DNA of 64,000 bases from Mesostigma viride (GCA_009746045.1 RPFO01000013.1:1-64000), one strand, 5' to 3'; shown: positions 10,276 through 21,390, counted from the stretch's first letter. The notes: generated by a model from the sequence alone, not told the origin. Made by a program: numbers and translations.

Positions 10276-11920
10276 TTCTTGAGGAGGTGAGTAAGCGGGG
10301 CCGCAATGGTCGCGAAACGCGGGATGAAGCGGCGATAATACGATACCAAGCCCAAGAAGCTGCGCAAGGCGCGAACATTCGCGGGAACAGGCCACTGTTG
10401 GACGGCGGCGACCTTATCGGGGTCCGTGGACACGCCCTTGTCCGAGAGAATGTGGCCTAGAAAGGGGACGCTGCGGCCTGATTCTACCTTGCTGCGGCGG
10501 GCGGACAGTTTATTATCCGCCATGATCTGCAGAACCGCGGCAACATCCTCCAAGTGCTCCTCGAACGTGCGAGAGAAAATGAGGATGTCATCCAAGTAGA
10601 TGGCCACGCAGGTGCGTTTGTACGGCTGCGTCCCCGGGTCCCACGGGATAGTCGGGTCGCGCAGGTCTGCCGAGACCTGGGGCAGCCGACTAGTGCCCAT
10701 CACCGACCTAAAGAGGTGGTTCATGAGCATCTGAAAAGAGGCAGGGCTGTTACACAAGCCCATGGCCGCCACGCGGAATTGGTAATGGCCAAAAGGCGTG
10801 GCAAAGGCTGTTTTATGGCAATCTTCGGGGGCGATCCGAAGTTGCCAAAAACCGTCTGCACAATCGAGCACCGTAAAGTACTTGGCGCCCTCCACCTTAT
10901 TAAATATATCATCGATGCGGGGGAGGGGATACTTGGACTTCACGGTGATCGCATTGAGTTTGCGATAATCCGTAACCAGACGCCACTTCCCATTGGGTTT
11001 GGGCACCAGCAACACGCCCGCGCTGTAAGGGCTATTGCTGGGCTCGATCAAGCCGGCCTCCAACAAGCCGACCAAGATCTTCTTGAGCTCTGCCAACTCC
11101 ACGGGTCCCATGCGAAAAATGGGTGAGGTGGTAGGTGGGTGCCCCTCCTGCAAATGAATGCGGTGGAGCACCGGTCTGGCCGGGGGAAACGTAGGTGTTT
11201 TCTCCTCAAACACGGCTGAATACTGATCGAGCACTGCGTTGAGTCGTTTCACCTCGTCTTCCGACAAGTCCATGCCAAGCGAGTTTAACGAAACTCCAGC
11301 CTGTGCATGCTGGGCGCTGGGCCCGCGCACGTGGGCAAGGGCGTCCAGACGAATGGAGTAAACGGGAGGAGGCTGCCGGGCTCTCATCATCCGCTTGAAC
11401 TCCCTTTTGGACATGAGAATGTCCGCAAGGCGACGACGGTCACTCTTGAGGGCAGGCGTGTCATCGGTGATGGTCATGCCGTTGGCCGCATACTGCCGCT
11501 CAGGTAACCAGAATGACCCATCTGGGAAGTGGGTAACCATGGTACCAAAAGAGACGGTCACCTTGGAGATGTGCAGCCAGTCAATCCCTAGGATGATATC
11601 AGCCGCTTGTAAGGGAATGACCGTGGCGCGAATGGGCACGCTGGTGCCTTGTACGATAGGGGCCAAGTCCACATAGCCCGGGGATGGCTGAGTGTAGCCA
11701 TCCGAGTATCGCACGCGCCGAGCAATGGTATGGGGAGTCGGGGTTACTCCCAGGCGCTGCACTATGGCCTCACTGATGAAGGTGGTAGCCGCACCACTGT
11801 CAATGAGGACCTTGATGCAAACAACGCCCAGAGCCCTGGGGGTCTGGTAGGCTTCCAGTGAAGAGGAGTAGTTGCCGCGGGCCTTCGCTAGGCTCCGCTT
11901 GCCATTCCTGGGTCTCTGTC
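10276..11920 (-). CDS. pol: Protease and reverse transcriptase of chromovirus pol
   Basis: Protease active site VLIDSGAATTFIS lies near 11800, with the flap/closing ILGIDWL downstream. RT landmarks: LVPKPNGKWRLVTDYRKLN, YFTVLDCADGFWQLRI, AFATPFGHYQF and the catalytic AIYLDDILIFS, then LGHILSDKG and the thumb LRSFLGLVSYYRRFIPRF. The chain stops at the copia-like insertion (LTHLLKKDE...) and resumes at 5338. The frame is the same as gag but separated from it by an in-frame stop after gag (12000) and another near 11921, so readthrough alone would not suffice; a frameshift pair or mutation must be invoked. Confidence 0.9.
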
Positions 11921-11999
11921 ACCACATTACATGGTAACAAAACTTGGGCGACTTGTGCATGGCCGGGTAAGGTGTCGCCCGGAGTGCCCTCCCGGCCTC

Positions 12000-13874
12000 T
12001 CAGTCCAACGCCTCTCCTGCAGGCCCCTCGTCCACCGGTGTGCCTCGCAGGTGGCCGGATGCGGCCGCGGAAGAGCCATCATCAGGCTCGGCCGCGTCTG
12101 CGGCATCCAGTTGGTTGAGGGCATGCCCAGCTTGCTGGTAGGAGCTTGGGGGCGCCTTGGGTTGTTGGTACAGCCGGGGCTGTTGGCGCGCTTGTTGCAA
12201 GCGTCGGGCACGCTCACCCGCACTGGGAGCTGTGCGCATATTTCGCGCCGGTGGTGGCCTCGAGGCCATTTGCGGGGAGGCCGCTTGGAAATTGTTGCGT
12301 TGCACAGGCGGGGCCTGGTCCAGCGGAGGGAGATCAGGGCACTCACGTTTGATGTGCCCCACGCGGTTGCAGTGGTAGCACTGAATCCGGGAAGTGTCCA
12401 AGGCATTAATGTCCAGGACCTCGCACTGTAGCTCATCCACCCACACGGGGGCGAATCCCAGCTCATTGAGTTCCAGTGCATTCACGCGGGGTTTTGGGGT
12501 CCGCTGCACCAAGGGAGCTATCTCCGCTAGGTAGGTCTTGATGTCCTGCAGGTTCCATTGAGCCCAGGAGAGGTGGGCGAATTTCCGCTTCACCTCATCC
12601 CGGAATTCGGGTTGCAAGCCCTCATAGAACCTTGCCAAGGCTTCTGGGCCCATCAGGTCATCAACCCGCCCAGCTAGAAGCTCGAACTTGGTCATATATT
12701 CCCGATAGCTCAGGTTCCCCTGCTTGAACGCCCCAAAAGCCTCCCGGTCCAGCTTGTCTTGGTCGGGTGGCAGGTACTTGGCCCGTGCTCGCCGAAATAA
12801 TTCAGCCAAGCTGCTGGGGAAGCCATTGGCCAGGGCGCTTTCGCAATGGAGAGCTTGTCTCACATCGGGAGCCAGTGCCTCGCTGGACACCAGCTTGACC
12901 TTGATATCCTCGTCCAAGAGCTTGCGATTGTATGTCTCCCAGATGTCGATCTTCTGAGACACTGCAATCTCCCAAGCCTCAAACTCTTGGTACGAGCAGT
13001 CGGGTTTAAACTTGGGAATATCCGACAGCTTGGGCAACGGTGGTAGTCGCCCTGCATTGTGAGTATCATCGTCATGATGGCCCATGATACTCGCGGGTCT
13101 CCCGGGCCCGGCCACACCTTGCGAGGTGTGCCCACGCGGGTAACCTGCCGGGGGGCTGCACTCATCCTCACCCGGGTGCTCATACCCATGTGGGTAGTGG
13201 GCGCGGCTTGCATAATGATGGGCGGCGGTGGCCGCTGGGTGCTGCGCTCGTGGGTCACCCGGAGCCAGGCGGTCGTATGCTGAGTTGGGGAGGGGAATCG
13301 CCTCCCCTGCGACCCCGAAGGAAGACCGACCGGTCCGTGCGGTGCCCTGGCCCTGCCCAGCCATATTTGGCGAGGCATGGCCGAAGGGGCTAGCCCCAAG
13401 GGGTCCAGGCGCATGATAGGACGCCCGATGCGCAGCTCGGCGAGACCGCGATCGGCTATCATACAAGGGTGGCGCCGGGGCGCTGCTGGGCCAAGTGGCC
13501 AATGTAGGTTGCGGCAGCACCGTAGGCAGGGCCCCACTCCTACCGTAGTGCAGGGTAACATTATTCCCCTGCGCCCCCGCGCCGGCTCCTACACCAAGGG
13601 CCGGACCCGCCGACAATCCCGCGATGGATGTTCCACTTGGTGGTCCATTAAGGGGATTCACTACAGGGCTATCAGGTGGTGCACCGGCAGCCGCCGAGGA
13701 ATTCCCTCCCAAACGTGGGGTTTGTGCTGGGGATGACCCCCTAGAGCCACGCTCACTACTCGGGCGTGAGTGATTTTGGGTAGCTCTCTCTGCCGCCTCG
13801 AGTGCTGCCACGAGGGAAGGGGCAGGAGAGAAGCGATGGGCCTCTCGTCGCCCTCGCTCAACACCGTCAGCCAT
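12000..13874 (-). CDS. gag: Gag of chromovirus
   Basis: 624 residues from ATG at 13874. Residues 1-290 are Pro/Gly/Ser-rich and disordered. Residues ~300-490 form the retrotransposon gag capsid region (LSDIPKFKPDCSYQEFEAWE, then REYMTKFELLAGRVDDLM and FYEGLQPEFRDEVKRKF). A CCHC zinc knuckle CYHCNRVGHIKREC follows at about residue 505, then a Gln/Ala/Arg-rich tail. Gag assembles the particle and packages RNA. The frame is intact, in contrast to pol. Confidence 0.9.
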   Translation of the reverse strand: MADGVERGRREAHRFSPAPSLVAALEAAERATQNHSRPSSERGSRGSSPAQTPRLGGNSSAAAGAPPDSPVVNPLNGPPSGTSIAGLSAGPALGVGAGAGAQGNNVTLHYGRSGALPTVLPQPTLATWPSSAPAPPLYDSRSRSRRAAHRASYHAPGPLGASPFGHASPNMAGQGQGTARTGRSSFGVAGEAIPLPNSAYDRLAPGDPRAQHPAATAAHHYASRAHYPHGYEHPGEDECSPPAGYPRGHTSQGVAGPGRPASIMGHHDDDTHNAGRLPPLPKLSDIPKFKPDCSYQEFEAWEIAVSQKIDIWETYNRKLLDEDIKVKLVSSEALAPDVRQALHCESALANGFPSSLAELFRRARAKYLPPDQDKLDREAFGAFKQGNLSYREYMTKFELLAGRVDDLMGPEALARFYEGLQPEFRDEVKRKFAHLSWAQWNLQDIKTYLAEIAPLVQRTPKPRVNALELNELGFAPVWVDELQCEVLDINALDTSRIQCYHCNRVGHIKRECPDLPPLDQAPPVQRNNFQAASPQMASRPPPARNMRTAPSAGERARRLQQARQQPRLYQQPKAPPSSYQQAGHALNQLDAADAAEPDDGSSAAASGHLRGTPVDEGPAGEALD

Positions 13875-14351
13875 CGCGTGGTGGCTGGTAAAGTGTCATG
13901 AACAATGTGCCTCTAGTCACCTTGGCGGGATGACAAATTAAGCACAAAAATACGTCAATTAAAGGACGTGAGATATTACTGCAGCTTGCCGGAGCTGACA
14001 GTATGTATCCCAGATATAGGGTATGGGGCAATGGCCAAGACGCCAACTAATGCGTGAAATTGCAACCCACAAAGCGTTTCCGTTTAAAGCACGCAATATA
14101 AGGAGATTCGTTTCCGGACGAATCCCTTAATTAGGTCAACCGGACAAGGCCAGGTTGGGGCATGCAGGAACCGCAATATGGGTAACGGGTATGGGCAGTT
14201 AGGATTGTGGGGATCCGAACCCCACAATGAATTACTGCAAGCGGAATTAGTAAGGGTTCCGGCCCTTATATAATTCCGTTGCTGATCCGGATCAGATTAC
14301 AGAAAAACGGGACGGGATAGAGGCCACTAGGAAACTTTCCTCCGAGTCCAG
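13875..14351 (-). other. Chromovirus leader with putative tRNA primer-binding site
   Basis: Non-coding leader between 5' LTR and gag. On the minus strand the bases directly after the LTR are CTGGACTCGGAGGA (14338-14351); TGGACTCGGAGG fits a primer-binding site for a tRNA whose 3' end reads CCTCCGAGTCCA. The tRNA is not identified. Confidence 0.6.
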
Positions 14352-15091
14352 TTTAACACGTATGGCTATTTAGAATAGCGCCTTAATGATTGAGAATGAA
14401 TGCGAAAGACCTTTGATTTCCTATGCGTCACAGCGCACGATGGTGGCTTAAGAATACTCGTCACACAATACGAATAAGCTCAAACGTACCCGGAAAACCG
14501 GTTTCGTATATTACAATGTTACCACACAGATTAAAACACTCAATGCGGGAAGACTTACACCCAGTAGGCGAGGGATTCACACTCGATCCCACAGGAGATT
14601 TACACTCCAGGATTAAGCGATGGTAAATAATCTGTAGAGCAACGTGGTAAATTACGATACAAGGTCCGGATTGCTGGCATAGCTCGTGCCTTCCTATTTT
14701 GTCCCTTCGTCCCCGTTGGCGGCTGCGCCTGGCGCTGCCAACCAGGCATGACGTGAGGTCCGCGGGGACGGGCTTCTCGAACCGTCTAGAACACATTAAA
14801 GACCAGTACGGCTAGAGGCCTCTCCTGAAAAATATCCAAATGTCCGTAGGTACCATCATAACGCATGTGCAGTGCCACTTGGCTGTCCCGTAACTCCCGT
14901 TCAGGCGCTAGGTCTGCCTACGGCGCAAAGCCAAGTTCGTCAGCAAAACTTCTACACTTATACTTCCACACGGGTTGCCTCGGCTGCCAACTACTATGGC
15001 CTCGGCACTGGCGCCGGATTACGGTCGGCGCCGATCGACCGGGACGGATAATTTATATTTACCACAAACGGCATGTTGCATCCGTGCAACA
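14352..15091 (-). mobile_element. 5' LTR of chromovirus
   Basis: 740 bp, near-identical to 1671-2413; visible differences are a short substitution cluster near 14480 and small indels. The start on the minus strand is the same TGTTGCA hairpin. Confidence 0.92.
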
Positions 15092-15283
15092 AATGCAATG
15101 CAATGCAATGCAATGCAATGCAATGCAATGCAATGCAATGCAATGCAATGCAATGCAATGCAATGCAATGCAATGCAATGCAATGCAATGCAATGCAATG
15201 CAATGCAATGCAATGCAATGCAATGCAATGCAATGCAATGCAATGCAATGCAATGCAATGCAATGCAATGCAATGCAATTCAA
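15092..15283. repeat. (TGCAA)n microsatellite, second part
   Basis: About 190 bp of uninterrupted TGCAA, the continuation of 1268-1670 beyond the chromovirus. It degrades rightwards into AATTC/AGTTC variants (15284-15305). Confidence 0.97.
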
Positions 15284-15600
15284 TTTAGTTCAGTTCAATT
15301 CAATTCACTCCATCTCTCTTGCTTGGACGGACTAGCTGCTATGCAGAACACTGAAGAAGAGGTGGAGGACGATTGTCCAGGCTCACGGCACGCTGGCCCC
15401 GCCCTGTGGGCAAGCCCCCTCCCCCTAAAAGGAAGGGGCGCTTTGCTGAGTAGAGTAGTTGGGGTTTTCTATATTAGCTTATAGAGTTAGCTTCGTTCGG
15501 TTTCCCGGCTTCGCCCACCTCCATCCATCCAGCAAGGGATTACATGCTACATGATCTCCCAACGGCTAGAGTCATGTTATAATTTATTAATTTTAATTAA
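15284..15600 (+). mobile_element. LINE 3' end (ORF2 tail, 3' UTR, stem-loop)
   Basis: Homologous to the reverse complement of 41300-41600, which itself follows a LINE reverse transcriptase end. It includes a shared segment reading like the ORF2 C-terminus (MQNTEEEVEDDCPGS), the C-run/GGGGCGCTTTGCTGAGTAG block, a CCATCCATCCAGCAAGG seed at 15521-15537 and the stem-loop at 15550-15576 (arms CATGA/TCATG, CTCC and a three-base insertion on the 3' side). An AATTTAATT-type tail follows. Confidence 0.65.
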
Positions 15601-16383
15601 AATTTCCAGATCACGGAGAGACGCAGCCAGGTGTAAGAAAATTTACTAATCACCGTCAACAAAATCGCATGTTACTTACCCCTAAAAAGTGCATTAAATT
15701 AAGCTGATGGAATGGCCTCTGTGACAGCGTACAGTATGGCATTCATAGCGATTCGGGCCGTGGTGCCCACAACCCTGTAACTAGGACCTAGAGATCTAGA
15801 TAGCTTACACCATCCCGTCCATCCCATGTTCCCCTCCCACTGAGGACTTATGCTAGCTCACGTGACGATGGCACCCAGGCTTAAGTTACGGTCGCCGCCC
15901 AAACTTCGGCGTCGTAACTTAACGCGGGTACGTAACTATAAGAATCGATTTCGTAACTTAACGCGCGTATAATTGTACGTGTGCAAAACCCGCGTGCGCG
16001 TAATGTGGGCGCATAATTTATTAGGGGATAGTAGTGCAGGTCCAACCTCAAAAAAAAAAAGAAAAAAAGTAAATTAGATGGGCTATGTTGATCTGCTTTG
16101 CTGCATGCAAAAATCTTTCTTATAAGGTGAGGAGTTGGTTCATCAGCCTTATTGCCATGAAGTTACTTTTAAAACCTAGTACGGCATTTTCCCTGAGAAG
16201 CTCTCTGTTTACTTAAAGGAGAGGAGCTGGAATTGCCACTGGAGTTTGGCCTGAGGCGACTGGCTGCGTGCCTTTGGCTGGGTGCGTGCGAGCCCGGATA
16301 GCCCCCTGGGCAGTGTTCAGTAACCCCGTAGCATAGAATTCTTGGCCTTCTCTTTGCCGACAAGCTCATTGCCTCCCGCAGAA
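15601..16383. other. Intergenic repeat debris upstream of the beta-helix gene
   Basis: No gene seen. 15601-15715 resembles 45525-45660 (shared block TTTCCAGATCACGGAGAGAC). 15733-15860 resembles the ends of repeats at 42760-42860 and 43290-43330. A purine run with A10 lies near 16050. The promoter of the next gene should lie here, but no clear TATA or initiator can be chosen. Confidence 0.6.
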
Positions 16384-18318
16384 ATGGGCGTCCTATCGGA
16401 GGTGATGGTAATATACCGTCCCCAATCGGAGACTGGCCGGGATCATGACCCCTACGGTATGGACGTGACGGAGGGACGTCTCAGGCTGAGTGGCCCGGGC
16501 GGGGTCGAGGATGTCTACCGTTTACGGAGAGGGTCAGTTAAAAGGTGGAACGGCCACGCATGGTTTTCCATGATCTATGAAGATAACGGTCTGTCCGGCG
16601 TTCTTGACGACCGGAAGCTCGTGGATGGCCATCTGGTGTTGACCGGGATTCCCATGGATGGTGGCTGCCACGCTGTTCCCAACTTAGCTTCAAGAGCCAT
16701 GGGCGCCGTACCACCTGGGACACCTGTGTCGGAGGCCGTGGCTACTTCTGCCCCGCACGCTCCCCCTCCTCAACAAGCCGCCAGCACGCCCTGTGATGCG
16801 AACTCAGCCCCCGCTGGCCCGTCGATATTTCCTGCGCGCCTGGCTGATCATGTGGACAGCAATCGCCCTGACCGTGGTGAAAAGCAAGGAGCCTATGGTG
16901 GGAATGTGGAGCATTCTGCCTCCAGCGAGCCACGGAAGAAGGCCCGGCTGGCCAGTCCGGCTGACGGTCTCCAAGGTGCCCTCCCACTACTGAACCCTAC
17001 CGCCCCTGGGCTTGACCCTTCCGCGGCGCCCTCCCAGGCTGCTGCGGATCACCCTTCCCTGCCCCCCACCACGGCACCCGTTGCCACGACAGCTGATGGC
17101 AACCAGGATCCGCCCTCGTCTCACATTTATGTGGACTGCCAAGCGTGCTTCCCTGGCGGCCCATCCCTGCAAGCTGCGCTCCATGCGGCCCGGGATGGTG
17201 ACATCGTCCACATTTCGGGCGTCCACCACGGCCCGTTTGTGATGTCTGTGCGCGGGGTCACCCTCAAGGCGGGCAAGGATCCAGCAAAGAGCTACGACGG
17301 GTGCGAGCATGGCTGCCGCCTGGACTGCCCGCTCAAGCAAACTGAGTCATTGCCAAGCGAGCGTTCTGGGCAGGGGCATGAAGGTAACAATGTGCCCACG
17401 GTGGCGATCTTGGCCGATGACATTAGCATCCTTGGGGAGGGCCACATGACCATCCTGGTGGCGGAGTGGGGCGGGAAGGGCAGAGCTGATACACCCCGCC
17501 AATCTGCAGTGGTTGTGGGTATCGGTGTCAAGAATGCATGTCTCAAGGGTGTGAGGGTGCTGCCTGGCGAGAAGGGGCAGCCGCCCGCTCCAGAAGAGGA
17601 CGAGTGGGTGAGTGCCGGGATTTATTTTCGCGACTTCTCCACTGGGTGTGTGGATTCCTGCCACGTCCGTGGCATAGGGGGGAATGCCGTTGAGGGCCAC
17701 TTTTGCTGCCAGCTGTACATCTGCCAGACATCTGGATTGGAGTGTGCCCATTCCGGCGTGTGGTTTGAAGAAACTGGACCTTGCACAATCGAAAATGGGC
17801 TTTTCTCAAATAACGACTTTTATGGCTGCCACGTGAACGCACTTCTGCCGTGTGCGGTAGTTAACAGCACCTTTAAGGGAAATGGCCGGGACGGGGTACT
17901 GCTACAATGGCCAGGAGACGAACATCACTGCCAGCAACTATGTTTATTGGATAAGGTGGGTCATATTGTGTCGGGGTGCACTGTTAGCAACAACCGGCTT
18001 AACGGCATCTCAAACAGCCGGTCTGATAAGATAAGTTTGCTACTTGCAGATAATCTCATCACACGCAACATGGAGTCGGGCGTGTGGTTAACATGCCCCA
18101 GCCAAGGAGAAGGGCTGGACTGCCGCACCCGTGGGTTCCGGCCGAGTGCCCTTCGAGGCAACAAAATTGACGGAAATGGCTTTGTTGGTGTGGCTGTGGT
18201 CGAGCTTCTTCCCAGGAGCTTCATAATGTCAGAAGCAGATGTGCTAAGAAAAAACAAGTTTGGGGAAGGCAACAAGGACGGAAAGGCACGTTACGAGTGT
18301 CAGTCTGTCAATGTATAG
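16384..18318 (+). CDS. Parallel beta-helix repeat protein, intact single exon
   Basis: 644 residues if translation starts at the first ATG (16384), stop TAG 18316-18318. Residues 1-100 form a compact N-terminal region (YRLRRGSVKRWNGHAWFS, then LVLTGIPMDGG). Residues ~110-250 are Ala/Pro/Ser-rich with a basic cluster EPRKKARLASP that could be a nuclear signal. From ~255 the chain shows right-handed beta-helix (PbH1) repeats: SLQAALHAARDGDIVHISG, GVTLKAG, then repeated N/G turns such as GLFSNNDFYGCHVN, STFKGNGRDGVLLQ, NNRLNGISNS and NKIDGNGFVGVAVVE. Similar helices occur in FBXO11-like and NosD-like proteins; the ligand is unknown. No signal peptide is visible. TGTAA (18354-18358) follows the stop by ~36 bases. 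The gene is undamaged while its neighbours are decayed, so it is probably a functional host gene or a captured one. Confidence 0.75.
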   Translation: MGVLSEVMVIYRPQSETGRDHDPYGMDVTEGRLRLSGPGGVEDVYRLRRGSVKRWNGHAWFSMIYEDNGLSGVLDDRKLVDGHLVLTGIPMDGGCHAVPNLASRAMGAVPPGTPVSEAVATSAPHAPPPQQAASTPCDANSAPAGPSIFPARLADHVDSNRPDRGEKQGAYGGNVEHSASSEPRKKARLASPADGLQGALPLLNPTAPGLDPSAAPSQAAADHPSLPPTTAPVATTADGNQDPPSSHIYVDCQACFPGGPSLQAALHAARDGDIVHISGVHHGPFVMSVRGVTLKAGKDPAKSYDGCEHGCRLDCPLKQTESLPSERSGQGHEGNNVPTVAILADDISILGEGHMTILVAEWGGKGRADTPRQSAVVVGIGVKNACLKGVRVLPGEKGQPPAPEEDEWVSAGIYFRDFSTGCVDSCHVRGIGGNAVEGHFCCQLYICQTSGLECAHSGVWFEETGPCTIENGLFSNNDFYGCHVNALLPCAVVNSTFKGNGRDGVLLQWPGDEHHCQQLCLLDKVGHIVSGCTVSNNRLNGISNSRSDKISLLLADNLITRNMESGVWLTCPSQGEGLDCRTRGFRPSALRGNKIDGNGFVGVAVVELLPRSFIMSEADVLRKNKFGEGNKDGKARYECQSVNV

Positions 18319-18382
18319 ACGGGGTATTTAAGATGGAGGTCTATTGATTGTGCAGATGTAAACGAAAAATTTTTCGCGTATA

Positions 18383-18763
18383 GGATACGCTGCTCATGTC
18401 CGCAAGGAGGACTTGTATCTCGGCATGCCACTTATCACCAGCACCATCAAGCAGCGGCGCCTGCTACTAGTAGGGCACTTAGCTCGCACCAACCAGGTAG
18501 ACACCTCACGTGGCCCCTCTGCAGGGCTGCGCCCCGCCCAACCGGGCCGGCACCTCCTCACGTGGGCCGGGCCCAGCCAGGTTAGACGCCGCAAGGTCCG
18601 CACCTTCAAAGAACAACTGGTAGAGGACATGGGGGGCCTAGTAGGCTTCTCCAAGATTTGGAAAAAGATGATGGACAAGGCCAAGTGGGCCCAGGTCATA
18701 GAGGACAAGAAGGCCCCCTGCAGTGGGGAAGCCGCGCGTTTGCACACGTGGGCGGCATGCTAG
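18383..18763 (+). pseudogene. LINE ORF2 C-terminal fragment
   Basis: About 120 residues ending TWAAC at the TAG (18761-18763). The block YLGMPLITSTIKQRRLLLVG followed by HLARTNQ matches the post-RT region of LINE ORF2 proteins (commonly QRRLRWLGHVLRM), and the same block, MPRISDEIRQRRIAFIGHT, is at 41860-41770 on the minus strand. The 5' part of ORF2 is missing, as in a 5'-truncated copy. Its 3' UTR follows. Confidence 0.7.
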
Positions 18764-19347
18764 ACAAGACCCCTAGGGTCGCGAGCACCATAGATATAGA
18801 ATAGGATTGTTTTGTAGATAGCCGGTAGATAGCTTAGACTGACCGGTAGGATTGCGTGCACCCATCCATCCATCCATCCATCCATCCATCCATCCATCCA
18901 CCCACCCACCCACCCACCCACCCACCCACCCACCCACCCACCCACCCACCCACCCACCCACCCACCCACCCACCCACCCACCCACCCACCCACCACCCAC
19001 CCACCCACCCACCCACCCACCCACCCACCCACCCACCCACCCACCCACCCACCCACCCACCCACCCACCCACCCACCCACCCATCCACCCACCCACCCAC
19101 CCACCCACCACCCACCCACCCACCCACCCACCCACCCACCCACCCACCCACCCACCCACCCACCCACCCACCCACCCACCCACCCATCCATCCATCCATC
19201 CATCCATCCATCCATCCATCCATCCATCCATCCATCCATCCATCCATCCATCCATCCATCCATCCATCCATCCATCCATCCATCGGGGTTAATGCTCCGC
19301 TACTCCCCAACGGGAGCATGAGTTTAATCAATTACTTAATTAATTAA
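18764..19347 (+). mobile_element. LINE 3' UTR with expanded (ATCC/ACCC)n and terminal stem-loop
   Basis: After ~95 bp of unique 3' UTR a tetranucleotide array (about 18860-19284) runs ATCC, then mostly ACCC with rare slips, then ATCC again. GGGGTTAATGCTCC and the stem-loop at 19298-19320 (CTCCC/GGGAG, loop CAAC, 19303-19316) follow, then an AT tail, TTTAATCAATTACTTAATTA. This is the same order as at 62056-62746. The array sits where other copies have only CCATCCATCC. Confidence 0.7.
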
Positions 19348-19488
19348 GTGTACCCATGCATGCATGCATCCATCCATCCATACATACATACATACATACA
19401 TACATACATACATACATACATACATACATACATACATACATACATACATACATACATACATACATACATACATACATACATACATACA

Positions 19489-19519
<31 letters not shown>

Positions 19520-20216
19520 CCATATCCATCCATCCACCGTCCGTCCGTCCGTCCGTCCGTCCGTCCGTCCGCGCCGTCCGTCCGTCCGTCCGTCCGTCCG
19601 TGGCGTCCGTCCGTCCGTCCGTCCGTCCGTCCGTCCGTCCGTCCGTCCGTCCGTCCGTCCGTCCGTCCGTCCGTCCGTCCGTCCGTCCGTCCGTCCGTCC
19701 GTCCGTCCGCCCGCCGCCCGCCCGCCCGCCCGCCCGCCCGCCGCCGCCCGCCCGCCCGCCCGCCCGCCCGCCGCCCGCCCGCCCGCCGCCCGCCCGCCGC
19801 CCGCCCGCCCGCCCGCCCGCCCGCCCGCCCGCCCGCCCGCCCGCCTGCCCGCCCGCCCGCCGTCCGTCCGTCCGTCCGCCGCCCGCCCGCCCGCCCGCCC
19901 GCCCTTCCGTCTGTCCGTCCGTCCGTCCGCCCGCCCGCCCGCCCGCCCGCCCGCCCTTCCGTCTGTCCGTCCGTCCGTCCGCCCGCCCGCCCGCCCGCCG
20001 CCGTCCGCCCGCCCGTCCGTCCGTCCGTCCGCCGCCCGCCCGCCCGTCCGCCCGCCCGTCCCTCCCTCCCTCCCTCCCTCCCTCCCTCCCTCCATCCATC
20101 CATCCATCCATCCATCCATCCATCCATCCATCCATCCATCCATCCATCCATCCATCCATCCATCCATCCATCCATCCATCCATCCATCCATCCATCCATC
20201 CATCCATCCATCCAGA
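19348..20216. repeat. Compound tetranucleotide microsatellite
   Basis: Successive blocks with a 4-base period: ATGC/ATCC (19355-19380), ATAC (19380-19518), GTCC (19540-19710), GCCC mixed with GTCC (19710-20055), TCCC (20056-20092), ATCC (20093-20214). Transitions keep the period, as if each block arose by point change and re-expansion of its neighbour. Long open frames here are repeat artefacts. Confidence 0.95.
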
Positions 20217-20415
20217 TGACAGTGTGACAAGCTGTGGATGCCGAGAATGCTCATAACTTTTACATCCGGGCATGAAGTTTGGTCGGGTAAATTGCAGTAG
20301 ACGCGCCTTTTGATGACGAACACGATGATATAGTTTTCAGCCGCCATCGCCCAAGATTTAGCGCAATATCATAAAACGCAGCACAGGCAGGGTTCGTATT
20401 TTCCGGAAACCAGCC

Positions 20416-21385
20416 ATGGCGGAATCACCGTCAGCCGCCTCCCATTCCCCCGCCGATGGGGAGGATTCAGCGCCTCACACCATTACCGGCAACTAGTCGA
20501 CGCTGTGGAAACCATTGCGACCCAGCCACCGACTGCCGAAGCCGCCAGTAACGCCTCGTCCAAGCGGCATTGCTCCGGCCCTGCCGACGAGATGGACAGC
20601 CAGATCCCTCCGCCTTCGGCTCCTTTTCCCAGCGAGGTTATCCGTGAGGACGACCCCCTTGACGACGCCATCGGCGACGCTGAGTTTAACCCCGCGTCTT
20701 TCATGCCTGGGCAACCGGTATCCGAGGCACGGTTCTTTTCTCTCACCGCCGAGCAGGCGCAGGCTATCCTGCACCACCTGGACGACAACAACATTGCGAT
20801 CTATTTTCCTAGCACGTCTGGCGAGACCATTTCAGTGGACGAGCTTGCCGAGATGGACGAGCCCCAGCTTCGTCTTTCTGCTTTCCTGAGCTACGCGCAG
20901 GCCCCTTGCCTCCGGGCACTCATTGCCGCTTTCGGCTAGGACGCCGAGCACGGCGCCAACACCCCTATTGCTTCCCCGGAAGCAGACCTGCTCCAGCTCA
21001 ACAAGAAAGTCGAAGACATGGCAGCCCAGCTCGGCGCCCTGTCCACTGCTATACGTCAGGACACAGCTGAGCTCCACTCCAGCATGGCCGAGGTAAAGGC
21101 CGCCCTGGCCAGCTCGCCCCAGCCAACCGCCCCCGCACCTACCAGCTACGCTAACATGGTGAAACAGACGGACATTGCCAACCTGATGGCGGATGCCGCA
21201 CGCAGGGGGGCTGCAGCCCACAAGACCGCTGTCGAGGAGGACCAACGCTCACGCAGTATAGTGGTCCGGTAGTTTCGAGGTCACGCAGCACCCAGAAACG
21301 GACCTGATGCTAGCACAACGGCCTGCAGCACAGCCTCATGGTGGGCCGGCTGCGTTTGGGCAACGAACGCATCCGCATTGAGTCG
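20416..21385 (+). pseudogene. LINE ORF1, N-terminal part
   Basis: Begins at ATG 20416 (MAESPSAASHSPADGEDS) but hits TAG at 20494; the frame starting near 20505 then continues ~140 residues (rich in Ala/Pro/Asp) to TAG 20937. A coiled-coil-like segment at 21018-21272 (LSTAIRQDTAELHSSMAEVK, then SYANMVKQTDIANLM) matches the pattern of L1 ORF1 proteins, which trimerise through a coiled coil before an RRM and nucleic-acid-binding domain. The C-terminal domain resumes after the LTR insertion. Confidence 0.6.
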
Positions 21386-21390
21386 GCAGC

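Larger units (their letters stand above)
1666..15096 (-). mobile_element. Ty3/gypsy chromovirus, full length, with nested copia-like insertion
   Basis: The element is bounded by LTRs at 1671-2413 and 14352-15091 and a 5-bp duplicated target AATGC (1666-1670 and 15092-15096). Order on the minus strand is 5' LTR, primer site, gag, protease, reverse transcriptase, RNase H, integrase, chromodomain, hairpin and polypurine tract, 3' LTR, which is the classic chromovirus order. Removing the copia-like insertion leaves about 8.5 kb. The LTRs differ at only a handful of positions, so insertion was fairly recent, yet pol carries at least two frame breaks and the nested insertion, so this copy cannot move by itself. 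Confidence 0.92.

Noticed and set aside
18760-20347. Frames of 150-335 residues (IHPS, SVRP, GGWV, RTDG repeats)
   Set aside because: Tetranucleotide arrays read through; no start context or family.
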